Origin: Diaphorobacter sp. HDW4A
GTDB lineage: Bacteria; Pseudomonadota; Gammaproteobacteria; Burkholderiales; Burkholderiaceae_C
NCBI RefSeq assembly: GCF_011305995.1
Contig: NZ_CP049910.1
Span: 2,232,001 to 2,296,000, forward strand
Direction: 5' to 3'
DNA: 64,000 bases
Both the position numbers and the translations under genes were made by a program. This document shows, piece after piece, positions 39,350 to 46,403 of this stretch. The stretch's first letter is position 1. Each line of letters starts with the position of its first letter. The notes under the pieces are model-generated. The model had not been told where the DNA came from, ran no database searches, and saw nothing but the letters and a program-made list of their open reading frames with translations.

Positions 39350-39895
39350 TTATCCCACCAGCAGCTTCTGCACCAGATCCGCCGCCGTGGACGCGCCGTA
39401 CTTGCGCATCAGCCGTGCGCGGTAGATTTCCACGGTGCGGTGGCTGATGTCGAGAGCCCGGCCGATTTCCTTGGAGGTCATGCCGTCGAGCAGACGGGCG
39501 GCGACTTCGCGTTCGCGGCCAGTGAGTTCGGCCTTGACCGGGCGCTCCTCGCTCAGGTCCTCAAAACTCCAGATGCCTGAGGCATGCGGGTCGTCGCGGT
39601 TGAGGGCGCGGCCCGAGACGTGGCACCAGAAGACCTCGCCGCTCGCGCGCTTCATGATGCGGTTGTCGGCGTAGCGGCCCTTGGCGTTGAGAATCGGCTC
39701 CATGCGTTTGCCGAGGCGCTCGTATTCGTCTACGCTTGGGTAGAGAATGCTGAACGACTGGCCGATCAGCAGCTCGCGGGAGGCTCCGAACATCTCGCAG
39801 ACGTGGCGATTGCAGTCCACCATGATGCGGTTGCGCGAGATCACCAAGCCAACGGGTGCCATCTCGAACGAGAGTCGGTAATCTGCGGTATCCAT
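39350..39895 (-). CDS. PAS-LuxR one-component transcriptional regulator
   Basis: This 181-residue protein has a PAS sensor (about 5-118, with APVGLVISRNRIMVDCNR and the beta-scaffold ending in GIWSFEDLSEE) joined directly to a LuxR-type HTH (about 122-178, LTGREREVAARLLDG, SHRTVEIYRARLMRKYG). There is no receiver or kinase domain, so it likely senses a ligand or redox cue directly. It is transcribed away from scoAB across 105 bp containing a palindrome and is the probable regulator of these genes. Confidence 0.9.
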   Translation of the reverse strand: MDTADYRLSFEMAPVGLVISRNRIMVDCNRHVCEMFGASRELLIGQSFSILYPSVDEYERLGKRMEPILNAKGRYADNRIMKRASGEVFWCHVSGRALNRDDPHASGIWSFEDLSEERPVKAELTGREREVAARLLDGMTSKEIGRALDISHRTVEIYRARLMRKYGASTAADLVQKLLVG

Positions 39896-39935
39896 CTTGT
39901 TGCTCGTGCGCCTGCCGTGTTTGTATTTACGAAAA

Positions 39936-39957
39936 ACTACCTATCTGAATACGTAGT
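39936..39957. promoter_or_regulatory. Imperfect palindrome between the PAS-LuxR gene and scoAB
   Basis: ACTAC-c-TAT-ctga-ATA-c-GTAGT is a 22-bp dyad with a single mismatched pair. It lies 44 bp before the scoA GTG and 41 bp before the PAS-LuxR ATG. The position suits an operator for the dimeric LuxR-type regulator. Confidence 0.55.
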
Positions 39958-40000
39958 ATCGTAGCGCATTCCAGATTCATTCCTTCATCAGGAGACAGTA

Positions 40001-40708
40001 GTGAACAAAGTATTTCCTTCCGCCGCCGACGCGCTCAAGGGCGTGGTGGCTGACGGTCAGCTCATGGCCGTGGGTGGTTTCGGCCTTTGCGGCATTCCCG
40101 AGGCGCTGATCGATGCGCTCAAGGACTCCGGCGCCAAGGACCTCACGGTGATTTCCAACAATGCAGGTGTTGACGGTTTTGGCCTCGGCAAGCTGCTGGA
40201 AACCCGCCAGATCAAGAAGATGATCGCCAGCTACGTGGGCGAGAACAAGGAGTTCGAGCGCCAGTATCTGGCGGGCGAGCTCGAGCTCGAGTTCACGCCC
40301 CAGGGCACGCTGGCCGAAAAACTGCGTGCGGGCGGCGCTGGCATTCCGGCGTTCTTCACCAAGACCGGCGTCGGCACGCTGGTGGCCGAAGGCAAGGAAC
40401 TGCGCGAGTTCGACGGCGAAACCTATGTGATGGAGCGTTCGCTCGTCCCCGAGGTGTCGCTCGTGAAGGCATGGCGCGCCGACAAGTCCGGCAACCTGCA
40501 GTTCCACCTGACAGCCCGCAACTTCAACCCTGCGGCCGCTACCGCGGGCAAGATCTGCATCGTGGAAGTCGAGGAGATCGTCGAGACCGGCGCCATGGCA
40601 CCGGATGAGATTCATCTGCCAGGCATCTACGTGCACCGCATCGTGCTGAACGCCGCCCCCGAAAAGCGCATCGAAAAGCGCACCATCACCGAAAAGCAAG
40701 GAGCCTGA
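40001..40708 (+). CDS. scoA: 3-oxoacid CoA-transferase subunit A
   Basis: This is the alpha subunit (235 residues) of a class I CoA-transferase such as succinyl-CoA:3-ketoacid CoA-transferase, used for acetoacetate or 3-oxoadipate-type acids. Motifs are [15 protein letters not shown] and [22 protein letters not shown]. It starts with GTG, with AGGAG 6 nt upstream, and overlaps the scoB ribosome-binding region by its last codons (2-bp gap). Confidence 0.93.
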   Translation: MNKVFPSAADALKGVVADGQLMAVGGFGLCGIPEALIDALKDSGAKDLTVISNNAGVDGFGLGKLLETRQIKKMIASYVGENKEFERQYLAGELELEFTPQGTLAEKLRAGGAGIPAFFTKTGVGTLVAEGKELREFDGETYVMERSLVPEVSLVKAWRADKSGNLQFHLTARNFNPAAATAGKICIVEVEEIVETGAMAPDEIHLPGIYVHRIVLNAAPEKRIEKRTITEKQGA

Positions 40709-40710
40709 CC

Positions 40711-41349
40711 ATGGCGTGGACGCAAGACCAAATGGCCGCGCGTGCGGCGCAGGAGCTGCAGGACGGCTTCTATGTGAACCTCGGCATCGGCATCCCCACG
40801 CTCGTGGCCAACCACACGGGCGACAAGGAAGTCTGGCTGCAGTCGGAAAACGGCATGCTTGGCATCGGCCCGTTTCCGACGGATGACAAGGTCGACGCCG
40901 ATCTGATCAACGCGGGCAAGCAGACGGTGACGACCATCGCAGGTTCGTCGATCTTCGGTAGCGACCAGTCCTTCGCGATGATTCGCGGCGGCAAGATCAA
41001 CCTCTCGATCCTCGGCGCGATGCAGGTGAGCGAGCACGGTGATCTGGCCAACTGGATGATTCCTGGCAAGATGGTCAAGGGCATGGGCGGCGCGATGGAC
41101 CTCGTCGCAGGCGTCAAGCGCGTGATCGTGCTGATGGAGCATGTCGCCAAGAAGAAGGACGGCACGACCGACATGAAGATTCTGCCCAAGTGCACGCTGC
41201 CGTTGACTGGCGTGGGCGTGGTGGACCGCATCATCACCGACCTTGGCGTGATGGACGTGACGTCCGAAGGCCTGAAGCTGGTCGAGTTGGCGCCCGGCGT
41301 GACGTTTGAAGAGATTCAATCGAAGACGGGTGTAACGCTGCACCGTTGA
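40711..41349 (+). CDS. scoB: 3-oxoacid CoA-transferase subunit B
   Basis: This is the beta subunit (212 residues) carrying the catalytic Glu46 in [11 protein letters not shown], which forms the glutamyl-CoA intermediate. It also has [15 protein letters not shown] at the N-terminus and a conserved [23 protein letters not shown] segment. AAGGAG is 7 nt upstream of the ATG, inside the end of scoA, so the two subunits are co-translated. A strong terminator follows. Confidence 0.94.
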   Translation: MAWTQDQMAARAAQELQDGFYVNLGIGIPTLVANHTGDKEVWLQSENGMLGIGPFPTDDKVDADLINAGKQTVTTIAGSSIFGSDQSFAMIRGGKINLSILGAMQVSEHGDLANWMIPGKMVKGMGGAMDLVAGVKRVIVLMEHVAKKKDGTTDMKILPKCTLPLTGVGVVDRIITDLGVMDVTSEGLKLVELAPGVTFEEIQSKTGVTLHR

Positions 41350-41371
41350 TTCGGCTGACCTGATCAGAATG

Positions 41372-41400
41372 AAAACGGGACCTTGAACGGTCCCGTTTTT
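41372..41400. terminator. Bidirectional terminator between scoB and DUF2322
   Basis: AAAACGGGACC and GGTCCCGTTTT form an 11-bp stem with a 6-nt loop, ending in a T run on the plus strand and, through the leading A run, on the minus strand too. It serves the convergent scoB and DUF2322 genes. Confidence 0.9.
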
Positions 41401-41428
41401 CATTGCGGCATCGGAAGATGCAGATGCA

Positions 41429-41746
41429 TCAGGCCTGTGAGTCGATCTGCACCGAATAGCTTTTGCTGTTGGCGATCACGTCGAACAGGCGGTCGATGTT
41501 CGGGTGGTTGCCGGGATGCTGGCGAGCATCTTCCGTGTGCTCGGCAAACAGCTCGAGGCCTTCGCGTGCGGCGGCCACGTTGATCGCACCGTGCTTGGCG
41601 GTGAGTGCCGCATAGATGGTCAACGAACCAGTCTTGCCGGGCGCGTTCGGAATGCTGGCTACTTCGTTGCCGGAGGCGTCCAGCAGACGCAGGGCGGCGA
41701 TATGGGCAACGGAGGGGAGCTGGCGGAGGTTGTCTGCAAAGGCCAT
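41429..41746 (-). CDS. DUF2322 family protein
   Basis: This is a small soluble protein of 105 residues. MAFADNLRQLPSV at the N-terminus and the AAREGLELFAEHTEDAR / HPNIDRLFDVI region match DUF2322, a family widespread in betaproteobacteria and without known function. The frame is open upstream, but the conserved N-terminus sets the start at ATG 41746. Confidence 0.83.
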   Translation of the reverse strand: MAFADNLRQLPSVAHIAALRLLDASGNEVASIPNAPGKTGSLTIYAALTAKHGAINVAAAREGLELFAEHTEDARQHPGNHPNIDRLFDVIANSKSYSVQIDSQA

Positions 41747-41804
41747 GTCGGGATTCAATCGTTCTTGTTGGAGGATGGAAACCGGCGATTGTAGTGTGGG
41801 GTGA

Positions 41805-42554
41805 TCAGGGCGCGCGCGTGCCGTCCGCGAGGGTTTCACTCTCCGGGCCCAGATGGTGCGCACCAGCGCTCATGCCCATGCCAAGCCCCATCGCGCCCAT
41901 CCCACCACCGCCTTGACCACCGGCACGGTTGCCGCTACCGCCACCGCCACCTTCTCCAAGTGTTCCACCTGTTCCACCACCTGTGCGTCTGTTGTTGCCA
42001 CCCGATGTCGAGGGGCGGAGCGGGCCTTGCGCGGGAATGACGAGGGTGGCAGGGATGGGCTCGAGATCCAGCGCGTCGCGGACATAGTCGCGCAGGGAGA
42101 TCACCAGTTCCTTGGTGTGGATGCTGCGGCCAGCCGTCATGTCCTGCGCGGCCTGGGCGGCCATTCGCACCTGGGCCTCCGTGCCGAGCAGGATCACATC
42201 GGATAGCGCGGCCTCGACGGCATCGCGCACGCGGCGCTGGCGTTCGGTGCTGGTGGGGGCGGCTGCGCCGGGCTCGTCATCGTCGTTCTCGGCGTTGCTC
42301 TGCTGCATGCGCAGATCACGTACATGTGTGGGATGCACCGCCAGCGTTCCGGTAAACGAGCCGCCCAGCGTCTTGTAGGCGGCGATCAGGGTCTTGAGGC
42401 GCTCGTTGATCTGGCGATTCTCGCGTTCGCGCCGTTTCTGGATTGTCTGCATGAACAGCAGGCGCACGCCCATCATCAGACAGGTGACGAGCAGCAGGCC
42501 CGCAATCGTGGACAGCGCCGTGGTCCAGGAACTGAAGTCGATCATCGAGCGCAT
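41805..42554 (-). CDS. Uncharacterised membrane protein with glycine-rich C-terminus
   Basis: This protein of about 249 residues has one N-terminal TM helix (LSTIAGLLLVTCLMMGVRLLF, about 14-34). A basic coiled-coil segment (QTIQKRRERENRQINERLKTL) and an alpha-helical middle (DAVEAALSDVILLGTEAQVRMAAQAAQ) follow. The last 65 residues are a Gly/Asn/Met-rich low-complexity tail. ATG 42554 or 42545 may be the start; the frame continues upstream but that part overlaps another gene. No known family was recognised. The middle section is reminiscent of bacterial DUF-type membrane-anchored cytoplasmic proteins, but this is not firm. Confidence 0.65.
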   Translation of the reverse strand: MRSMIDFSSWTTALSTIAGLLLVTCLMMGVRLLFMQTIQKRRERENRQINERLKTLIAAYKTLGGSFTGTLAVHPTHVRDLRMQQSNAENDDDEPGAAAPTSTERQRRVRDAVEAALSDVILLGTEAQVRMAAQAAQDMTAGRSIHTKELVISLRDYVRDALDLEPIPATLVIPAQGPLRPSTSGGNNRRTGGGTGGTLGEGGGGGSGNRAGGQGGGGMGAMGLGMGMSAGAHHLGPESETLADGTRAP

Positions 42555-42840
42555 GGCGTGGGGAGCGAAGTGAAAGTCATCCGGTGATTCTGAGGCAGTC
42601 GCAAAGCCAGTGAAGTCAGCGCATTTCCCCAATGTGGATTCAGGGAAAGCCCTTGGATTCCAGGTTGCTTGAGGGCATTCGCGAGCACGGCGTTTCGCTA
42701 ATTGATCTGTATTATGGATGTGGCCTTGTGCAGGGGATAAAACACCTTCCGCTCGACTGGCTGATGGCTGATTCGCGCCTCTGTCCCGAGACGGATGCAT
42801 CGTTGTTTCGGGTGTCCCCATTTCATCAAGGATTTGCACC
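42555..42840. other. Intergenic region, no convincing gene
   Basis: This 286-bp divergent gap contains a 70-codon plus-strand frame (42632-42844) without a ribosome site or recognisable family. I see no clear operator dyad. The promoter of the dehydrogenase/ALDH pair presumably lies here. Confidence 0.45.
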
Positions 42841-43734
42841 ATGACTACCCCTCGGATCGGATTGATTGGCGTTGGCCTGATGGGCCACGGCATCGCACTG
42901 AACATCGCGCGCAAGGGCTTTGCGCTGACCGTGCTGGAGCACCCCGGCAACCAGCCGTTGGAAACGCTGCAGTCACTGGGTGTCGCCAGTGTGGCGTCGC
43001 TTAAGGAACTGGCGGCGGGTGTTGATGTGTTGGTGTTGTGCGTCACTGGCTCGCCGCAGGTCGAGGCAATTCTGCTTGGCGAGGAGGGCGCGCTCGCGAG
43101 CCTTCGGCGCGGCGCCGTGGTGATCGATTGCTCGACTGCCTTGCCCGAATCCACCGAGCGCGTGGCTGCCATCGCCAACGCGGCGGGCATACGCATCATC
43201 GACGCACCGATGACGCGAACGCCCAAGGAGGCAGCCGAGGGGCGGCTCAACTTGCTGGTGGGCGGTGACGCAGCGGTACTCGAGGAATGTCTGCCGATTC
43301 TGCGCAGCTTTGCCGAGAACGTCACGCATACAGGCGCGGTCGGCACCGGCCATCGCATGAAGCTGCTGCACAACTATGTGTCGCTAGGGGCGGTAGCGCT
43401 GATTTCCGAGGCGGCCGCCTGCGCGTTTCGCGGCCAGGTGTCGCCCGAGGTGTTCGTCGACGTGCTGGCCAAGGGCGGCGGCGGCGGTGTGGCGCTGGAG
43501 CGGCTCAGGCCCTATCTGCTTGAGGGCGACACCAGCGGGCTGCAGTTCTTCATGGGCAATGCGCTCAAGGACATGGGCTACTACGTCGCCATGGCGCGCG
43601 ATACCAACGCAGTGCAGGACATCGCCGATGCTGTTCACGACACCTATGCCTGCGCTGTGGCCGACGCGGGCCACGAGGCGCTCGTACCCAAGCTGGTGAC
43701 CACGTTGCAGCGCGGGGTAGGATTTTGCCAGTAA
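42841..43734 (+). CDS. NAD(P)-dependent oxidoreductase, 3-hydroxyisobutyrate dehydrogenase family
   Basis: This beta-hydroxyacid dehydrogenase has 297 residues. The N-terminal GLIGVGLMGHGIALN dinucleotide motif, the DAPMTRTPKEA substrate motif (usual form DAPVSGG) and the catalytic Lys in GTGHRMKLLHNY are present. AAGGA lies 8 nt before the ATG. It is followed 54 bp later by an aldehyde dehydrogenase, so together they may oxidise a hydroxyacid to a semialdehyde and then an acid. The exact substrate is unknown. Confidence 0.88.
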   Translation: MTTPRIGLIGVGLMGHGIALNIARKGFALTVLEHPGNQPLETLQSLGVASVASLKELAAGVDVLVLCVTGSPQVEAILLGEEGALASLRRGAVVIDCSTALPESTERVAAIANAAGIRIIDAPMTRTPKEAAEGRLNLLVGGDAAVLEECLPILRSFAENVTHTGAVGTGHRMKLLHNYVSLGAVALISEAAACAFRGQVSPEVFVDVLAKGGGGGVALERLRPYLLEGDTSGLQFFMGNALKDMGYYVAMARDTNAVQDIADAVHDTYACAVADAGHEALVPKLVTTLQRGVGFCQ

Positions 43735-43788
43735 ATTGAAGGCGCAAGATAAGGCGAGCAGCACCATTCAAACCACGGAGACAAGCGC

Positions 43789-45216
43789 ATGCGGCAGCAT
43801 TTCATACACAACCAGTGGACCGGTCAGGGCGAGACCATCGATGTGGTCGATCCCTCGACCGGTGAAACCTACGATGTCATTCTGCGCGGCACGGCCACCG
43901 ATGTGGATGCGGCAGTGAAATCGGCGCGTTCGGCTTTCGAGGGTGACTTCGGCAAACTGACTGCCACTGAGCGCGGACGCCTGTTGATGAAGCTCTCGGC
44001 CAAGTTGCAGGAACATGCCGAGGAGCTGGCCCAGATCGAGGCCCGCGACTGCGGCAAACCGCTCAAGCAGGCGCGAGCCGATGCGGCGGCGATCGCGCGC
44101 TATTTCGAGTTCTACGGCGGTGCAGCCGACAAGCTCATGGGCGAGACGATTCCTTATCAGAACGGCTACACCGTGCTGACCCTCCGCGAGCCCTACGGCG
44201 TGGCAGCGGCCATCGTGCCGTGGAATTATCCGTTGCAAATCTTCGGGCGCAGCGTAGGCGGGGCGCTGGCGGCAGGCAACGCCGTGGTCGTCAAACCAGC
44301 GGAGGACGCTTGCCTTTCACTGCTGCGTGTGGCGGAGCTGGCGCGCGACGTGGGCTTTCCCGCCGGTGCACTCAACATCGTGACGGGTTATGGCCATGAA
44401 GCTGGCGCGGATCTGGTGGCACATCCCGGTGTCGATCACGTCTCCTTCACCGGTTCACCGAATGTGGGCAAGCTGGTGGTCAAGGCGGCCATCGAGAACC
44501 ATACGCCGGTGACGACCGAGCTTGGCGGCAAGTCGCCACAGATCGTGTTCGACGATGCTGATCTCGACGCCATGCTGCCCGTGGTCGTCAACGCCATCGT
44601 GCAGAACGCGGGGCAGACCTGCTCGGCGGGCAGCCGCCTGCTGGTGCAGCGCAGCATCTACGAAAAAGTCATCGGATTGCTCGCCGAGCGCTTCAGTCAG
44701 CTCAAAGTGGGTTCGTCGCAAATGGACCTGGACTGCGGCCCGTTGATCCGCAAGAGTCAGCAGGTACGGGTGAAGTCATTTCTCGATGAAGCATCTCGGG
44801 ATGGTCTGACGATTGCGGCTCAGGGCCAGATTGCCGAGGGCGTTCCAGCCAGCGGTTTCTATCAGGTGCCGACGTTGGTGCGCGATGTACCGATCACGCA
44901 TCGGCTTGCGCAGGAGGAGGTTTTCGGCCCAGTCATCGCCGCTGCTGCTTTCGACTCCGAAGAAGATGCGATTGCACTCGCCAACGGCACGGATTTTGGC
45001 TTGGTCGCGAGCGTCTGGACGCGTGATGGCGGTCGCCAGATGCGCATGGCGCGCAAGATCAAGGCAGGCCAGGTGTTCATCAACAACTACGGCGCTGGTG
45101 GCGGCATTGAACTGCCGTTCGGTGGCTACAAAGCCAGCGGGCATGGACGCGAGAAGGGCTTCGAGGCGCTCTACGGCTTCACGCAGCTGAAGACCATCTC
45201 GATGCGGCACGACTGA
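43789..45216 (+). CDS. Aldehyde dehydrogenase (betaine-aldehyde-like)
   Basis: This NAD-dependent ALDH has 475 residues. The N-terminal PWNYPLQ (cofactor region), TTELGGKSPQIVFDD with the base Glu, and NAGQTCSAGSRLL with the nucleophilic Cys are intact. It belongs to the broad betaine/gamma-aminobutyraldehyde group. GGAG is 8 nt before the ATG. It pairs with the preceding hydroxyacid dehydrogenase. Confidence 0.9.
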   Translation: MRQHFIHNQWTGQGETIDVVDPSTGETYDVILRGTATDVDAAVKSARSAFEGDFGKLTATERGRLLMKLSAKLQEHAEELAQIEARDCGKPLKQARADAAAIARYFEFYGGAADKLMGETIPYQNGYTVLTLREPYGVAAAIVPWNYPLQIFGRSVGGALAAGNAVVVKPAEDACLSLLRVAELARDVGFPAGALNIVTGYGHEAGADLVAHPGVDHVSFTGSPNVGKLVVKAAIENHTPVTTELGGKSPQIVFDDADLDAMLPVVVNAIVQNAGQTCSAGSRLLVQRSIYEKVIGLLAERFSQLKVGSSQMDLDCGPLIRKSQQVRVKSFLDEASRDGLTIAAQGQIAEGVPASGFYQVPTLVRDVPITHRLAQEEVFGPVIAAAAFDSEEDAIALANGTDFGLVASVWTRDGGRQMRMARKIKAGQVFINNYGAGGGIELPFGGYKASGHGREKGFEALYGFTQLKTISMRHD

Positions 45217-45246
45217 CATCCGGAGGTCCAGCGCGCCCGCACCAAA

Positions 45247-45699
45247 TCAACCGTTGGACTCTGCCTTCTGCTCGCCGAGCAGGGCGAGGATCTGGGTTTT
45301 GCCGAGTTCTTTGATCATCGAAAGCTTGCGCACGACCGCCGCATGGGGGCGGGCCTTGCCTTGCTCGTAGTGATAGACGCTCTGGCCTGATACGCCGACC
45401 AGCGCACCGTAGTCGGCGGCGGACAGCCCGGTTTTCTGGCGGTGGGCGGCAAGGCGTTTGGCGCTGAACCGGCGCTTCACTTCGTCAGGCTGCGGGGCCT
45501 CCATGTCCGCCTGCAGCGCTTTTCTGGGCGCTGCCGGGCGCTTGCTTTCCTTACGAAGTTCCGCTATTTCGCGCTTGAGCGCGGCAATGGCAGAGCGCTG
45601 GGCTGACAGCAGCTTGCGCAATGAATCGGTTTCAGCGCGAACTTCTTTGCGAGCGACGCGCGAAATTTCGGATTTGAGGAGTGCTGCAATATTTGGCAT
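45247..45699 (-). CDS. XRE-family HTH regulator with N-terminal coiled coil
   Basis: This 150-residue protein has an N-terminal charged coiled coil (about 10-52, EISRVARKEVRAETDSLRKL) and a linker. A C-terminal Cro/C1-type HTH follows (about 81-135, LAAHRQKTGLSAADYGALVG, SGQSVYHYEQGKARP). The coil suggests dimerisation. A 33-bp dyad lies 26 bp upstream of the ATG and may be its operator. Target genes are unknown. Confidence 0.85.
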   Translation of the reverse strand: MPNIAALLKSEISRVARKEVRAETDSLRKLLSAQRSAIAALKREIAELRKESKRPAAPRKALQADMEAPQPDEVKRRFSAKRLAAHRQKTGLSAADYGALVGVSGQSVYHYEQGKARPHAAVVRKLSMIKELGKTQILALLGEQKAESNG

Positions 45700-45724
45700 G
45701 AGCGCATTTTGCTCCGGCTTCTGA

Positions 45725-45757
45725 AATCAAGCCATTCTTTTCATCAATGGTTTGATT
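45725..45757. promoter_or_regulatory. 33-bp dyad upstream of the XRE regulator gene
   Basis: AATCAA-G-CCATT and AATGG-T-TTGATT form a 12-bp stem (one G-T pair) around a 9-nt centre. It is located 26-58 bp upstream of the regulator start and downstream of the EVE gene stop. It lacks a T run on the gene strand, so an autoregulatory operator is at least as likely as a terminator. Confidence 0.5.
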
Positions 45758-45807
45758 TTCGAAGTCGTTAATGCCACACATGCGCGCCAGGAAATATATG
45801 CGCAGTA

Positions 45808-46299
45808 TTAGCCCAACAATTTGAGTACGCGCTTCCAGTCGCTCTCATCCACTTCGGTGATGGAGAGCCGATTGCCTCTTTGCAATACCTTGAGATTCGC
45901 GAGTTCAGCATGTTCGCGCAACTCGGAAAGACTCAATAAGCGGGTCTTACGCAACGCCTTTACGTCCAGCAGTAACCAGCGTGGTTTGTCGGGACCAGAT
46001 TTAGGGTCGTAGTAGGGGGAGTGCGGGTCGAACTGCGTGGGATCGGTGCGTGTGGCTGATGCAATCTCGGCCACGCCTGCAATCCCCGGCTCGGCGCAAC
46101 TTGAGTGGTAGAAAAGCACGCCATCGCCGATCTGCATTTCGTCACGCATGAAATTGCGGGCTTGATAGTTGCGAACGCCCGTCCATTGCACGGTGGATTT
46201 GATCGACGCCAGCGCGTCATCGATTGAGCATTCCTCGGGCTCGGATTTCATTAGCCAATATCGGCTGGCTCTCTGGGAGTTTGAGGAGTCGATTGTCAT
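45808..46299 (-). CDS. EVE domain-containing protein
   Basis: This PUA-like EVE domain protein has 163 residues. RYWLMKSEPEECSIDD at the N-terminus, VQWTGVRNYQARNFMRDEMQIGD and FYHSSCAEPGIAGVAEI are the family landmarks. EVE domains bind modified bases in RNA or DNA. Start ATG 46299 is taken from the family N-terminus; an upstream frame extension is not conserved-looking. There is no clear Shine-Dalgarno, but a dyad lies 20 bp upstream. Confidence 0.9.
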   Translation of the reverse strand: MTIDSSNSQRASRYWLMKSEPEECSIDDALASIKSTVQWTGVRNYQARNFMRDEMQIGDGVLFYHSSCAEPGIAGVAEIASATRTDPTQFDPHSPYYDPKSGPDKPRWLLLDVKALRKTRLLSLSELREHAELANLKVLQRGNRLSITEVDESDWKRVLKLLG

Positions 46300-46318
46300 G
46301 GTGCTATTGTTGCAATAT

Positions 46319-46337
46319 TTGACAACCAAATTGTCAA
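46319..46337. promoter_or_regulatory. TTGACAA-N5-TTGTCAA dyad upstream of the EVE gene
   Basis: A perfect 7-bp inverted repeat with a 5-nt spacer is centred 29 bp before the EVE gene ATG. It overlaps where a promoter would be and contains TTGACA-like -35 sequences on both strands. It is operator-like; the spacing excludes an FNR site. Confidence 0.5.
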
Positions 46338-46403
46338 TGACCACACGGTAAATAAGCTCGCAATATAGCTGTGCTGCAACTGTAGGGATTATCGGTTTGG
46401 GGT

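Noticed and set aside
41870..42010. Short CCACCG-type repeats suggesting a tandem repeat or CRISPR
   Set aside because: They are glycine codons of the low-complexity protein tail; no regular spacer/repeat unit exists.
42555..43373. Upstream extension of the glycine-rich membrane protein frame
   Set aside because: It runs antisense through the hydroxyacid dehydrogenase and lacks protein-like composition; the TM helix near 42545 marks the real N-terminus.
46319..46337. FNR/Anr binding site
   Set aside because: FNR sites need TTGAY-N4-RTCAA; here the half-sites are separated by nine bases between TTGAC and GTCAA.
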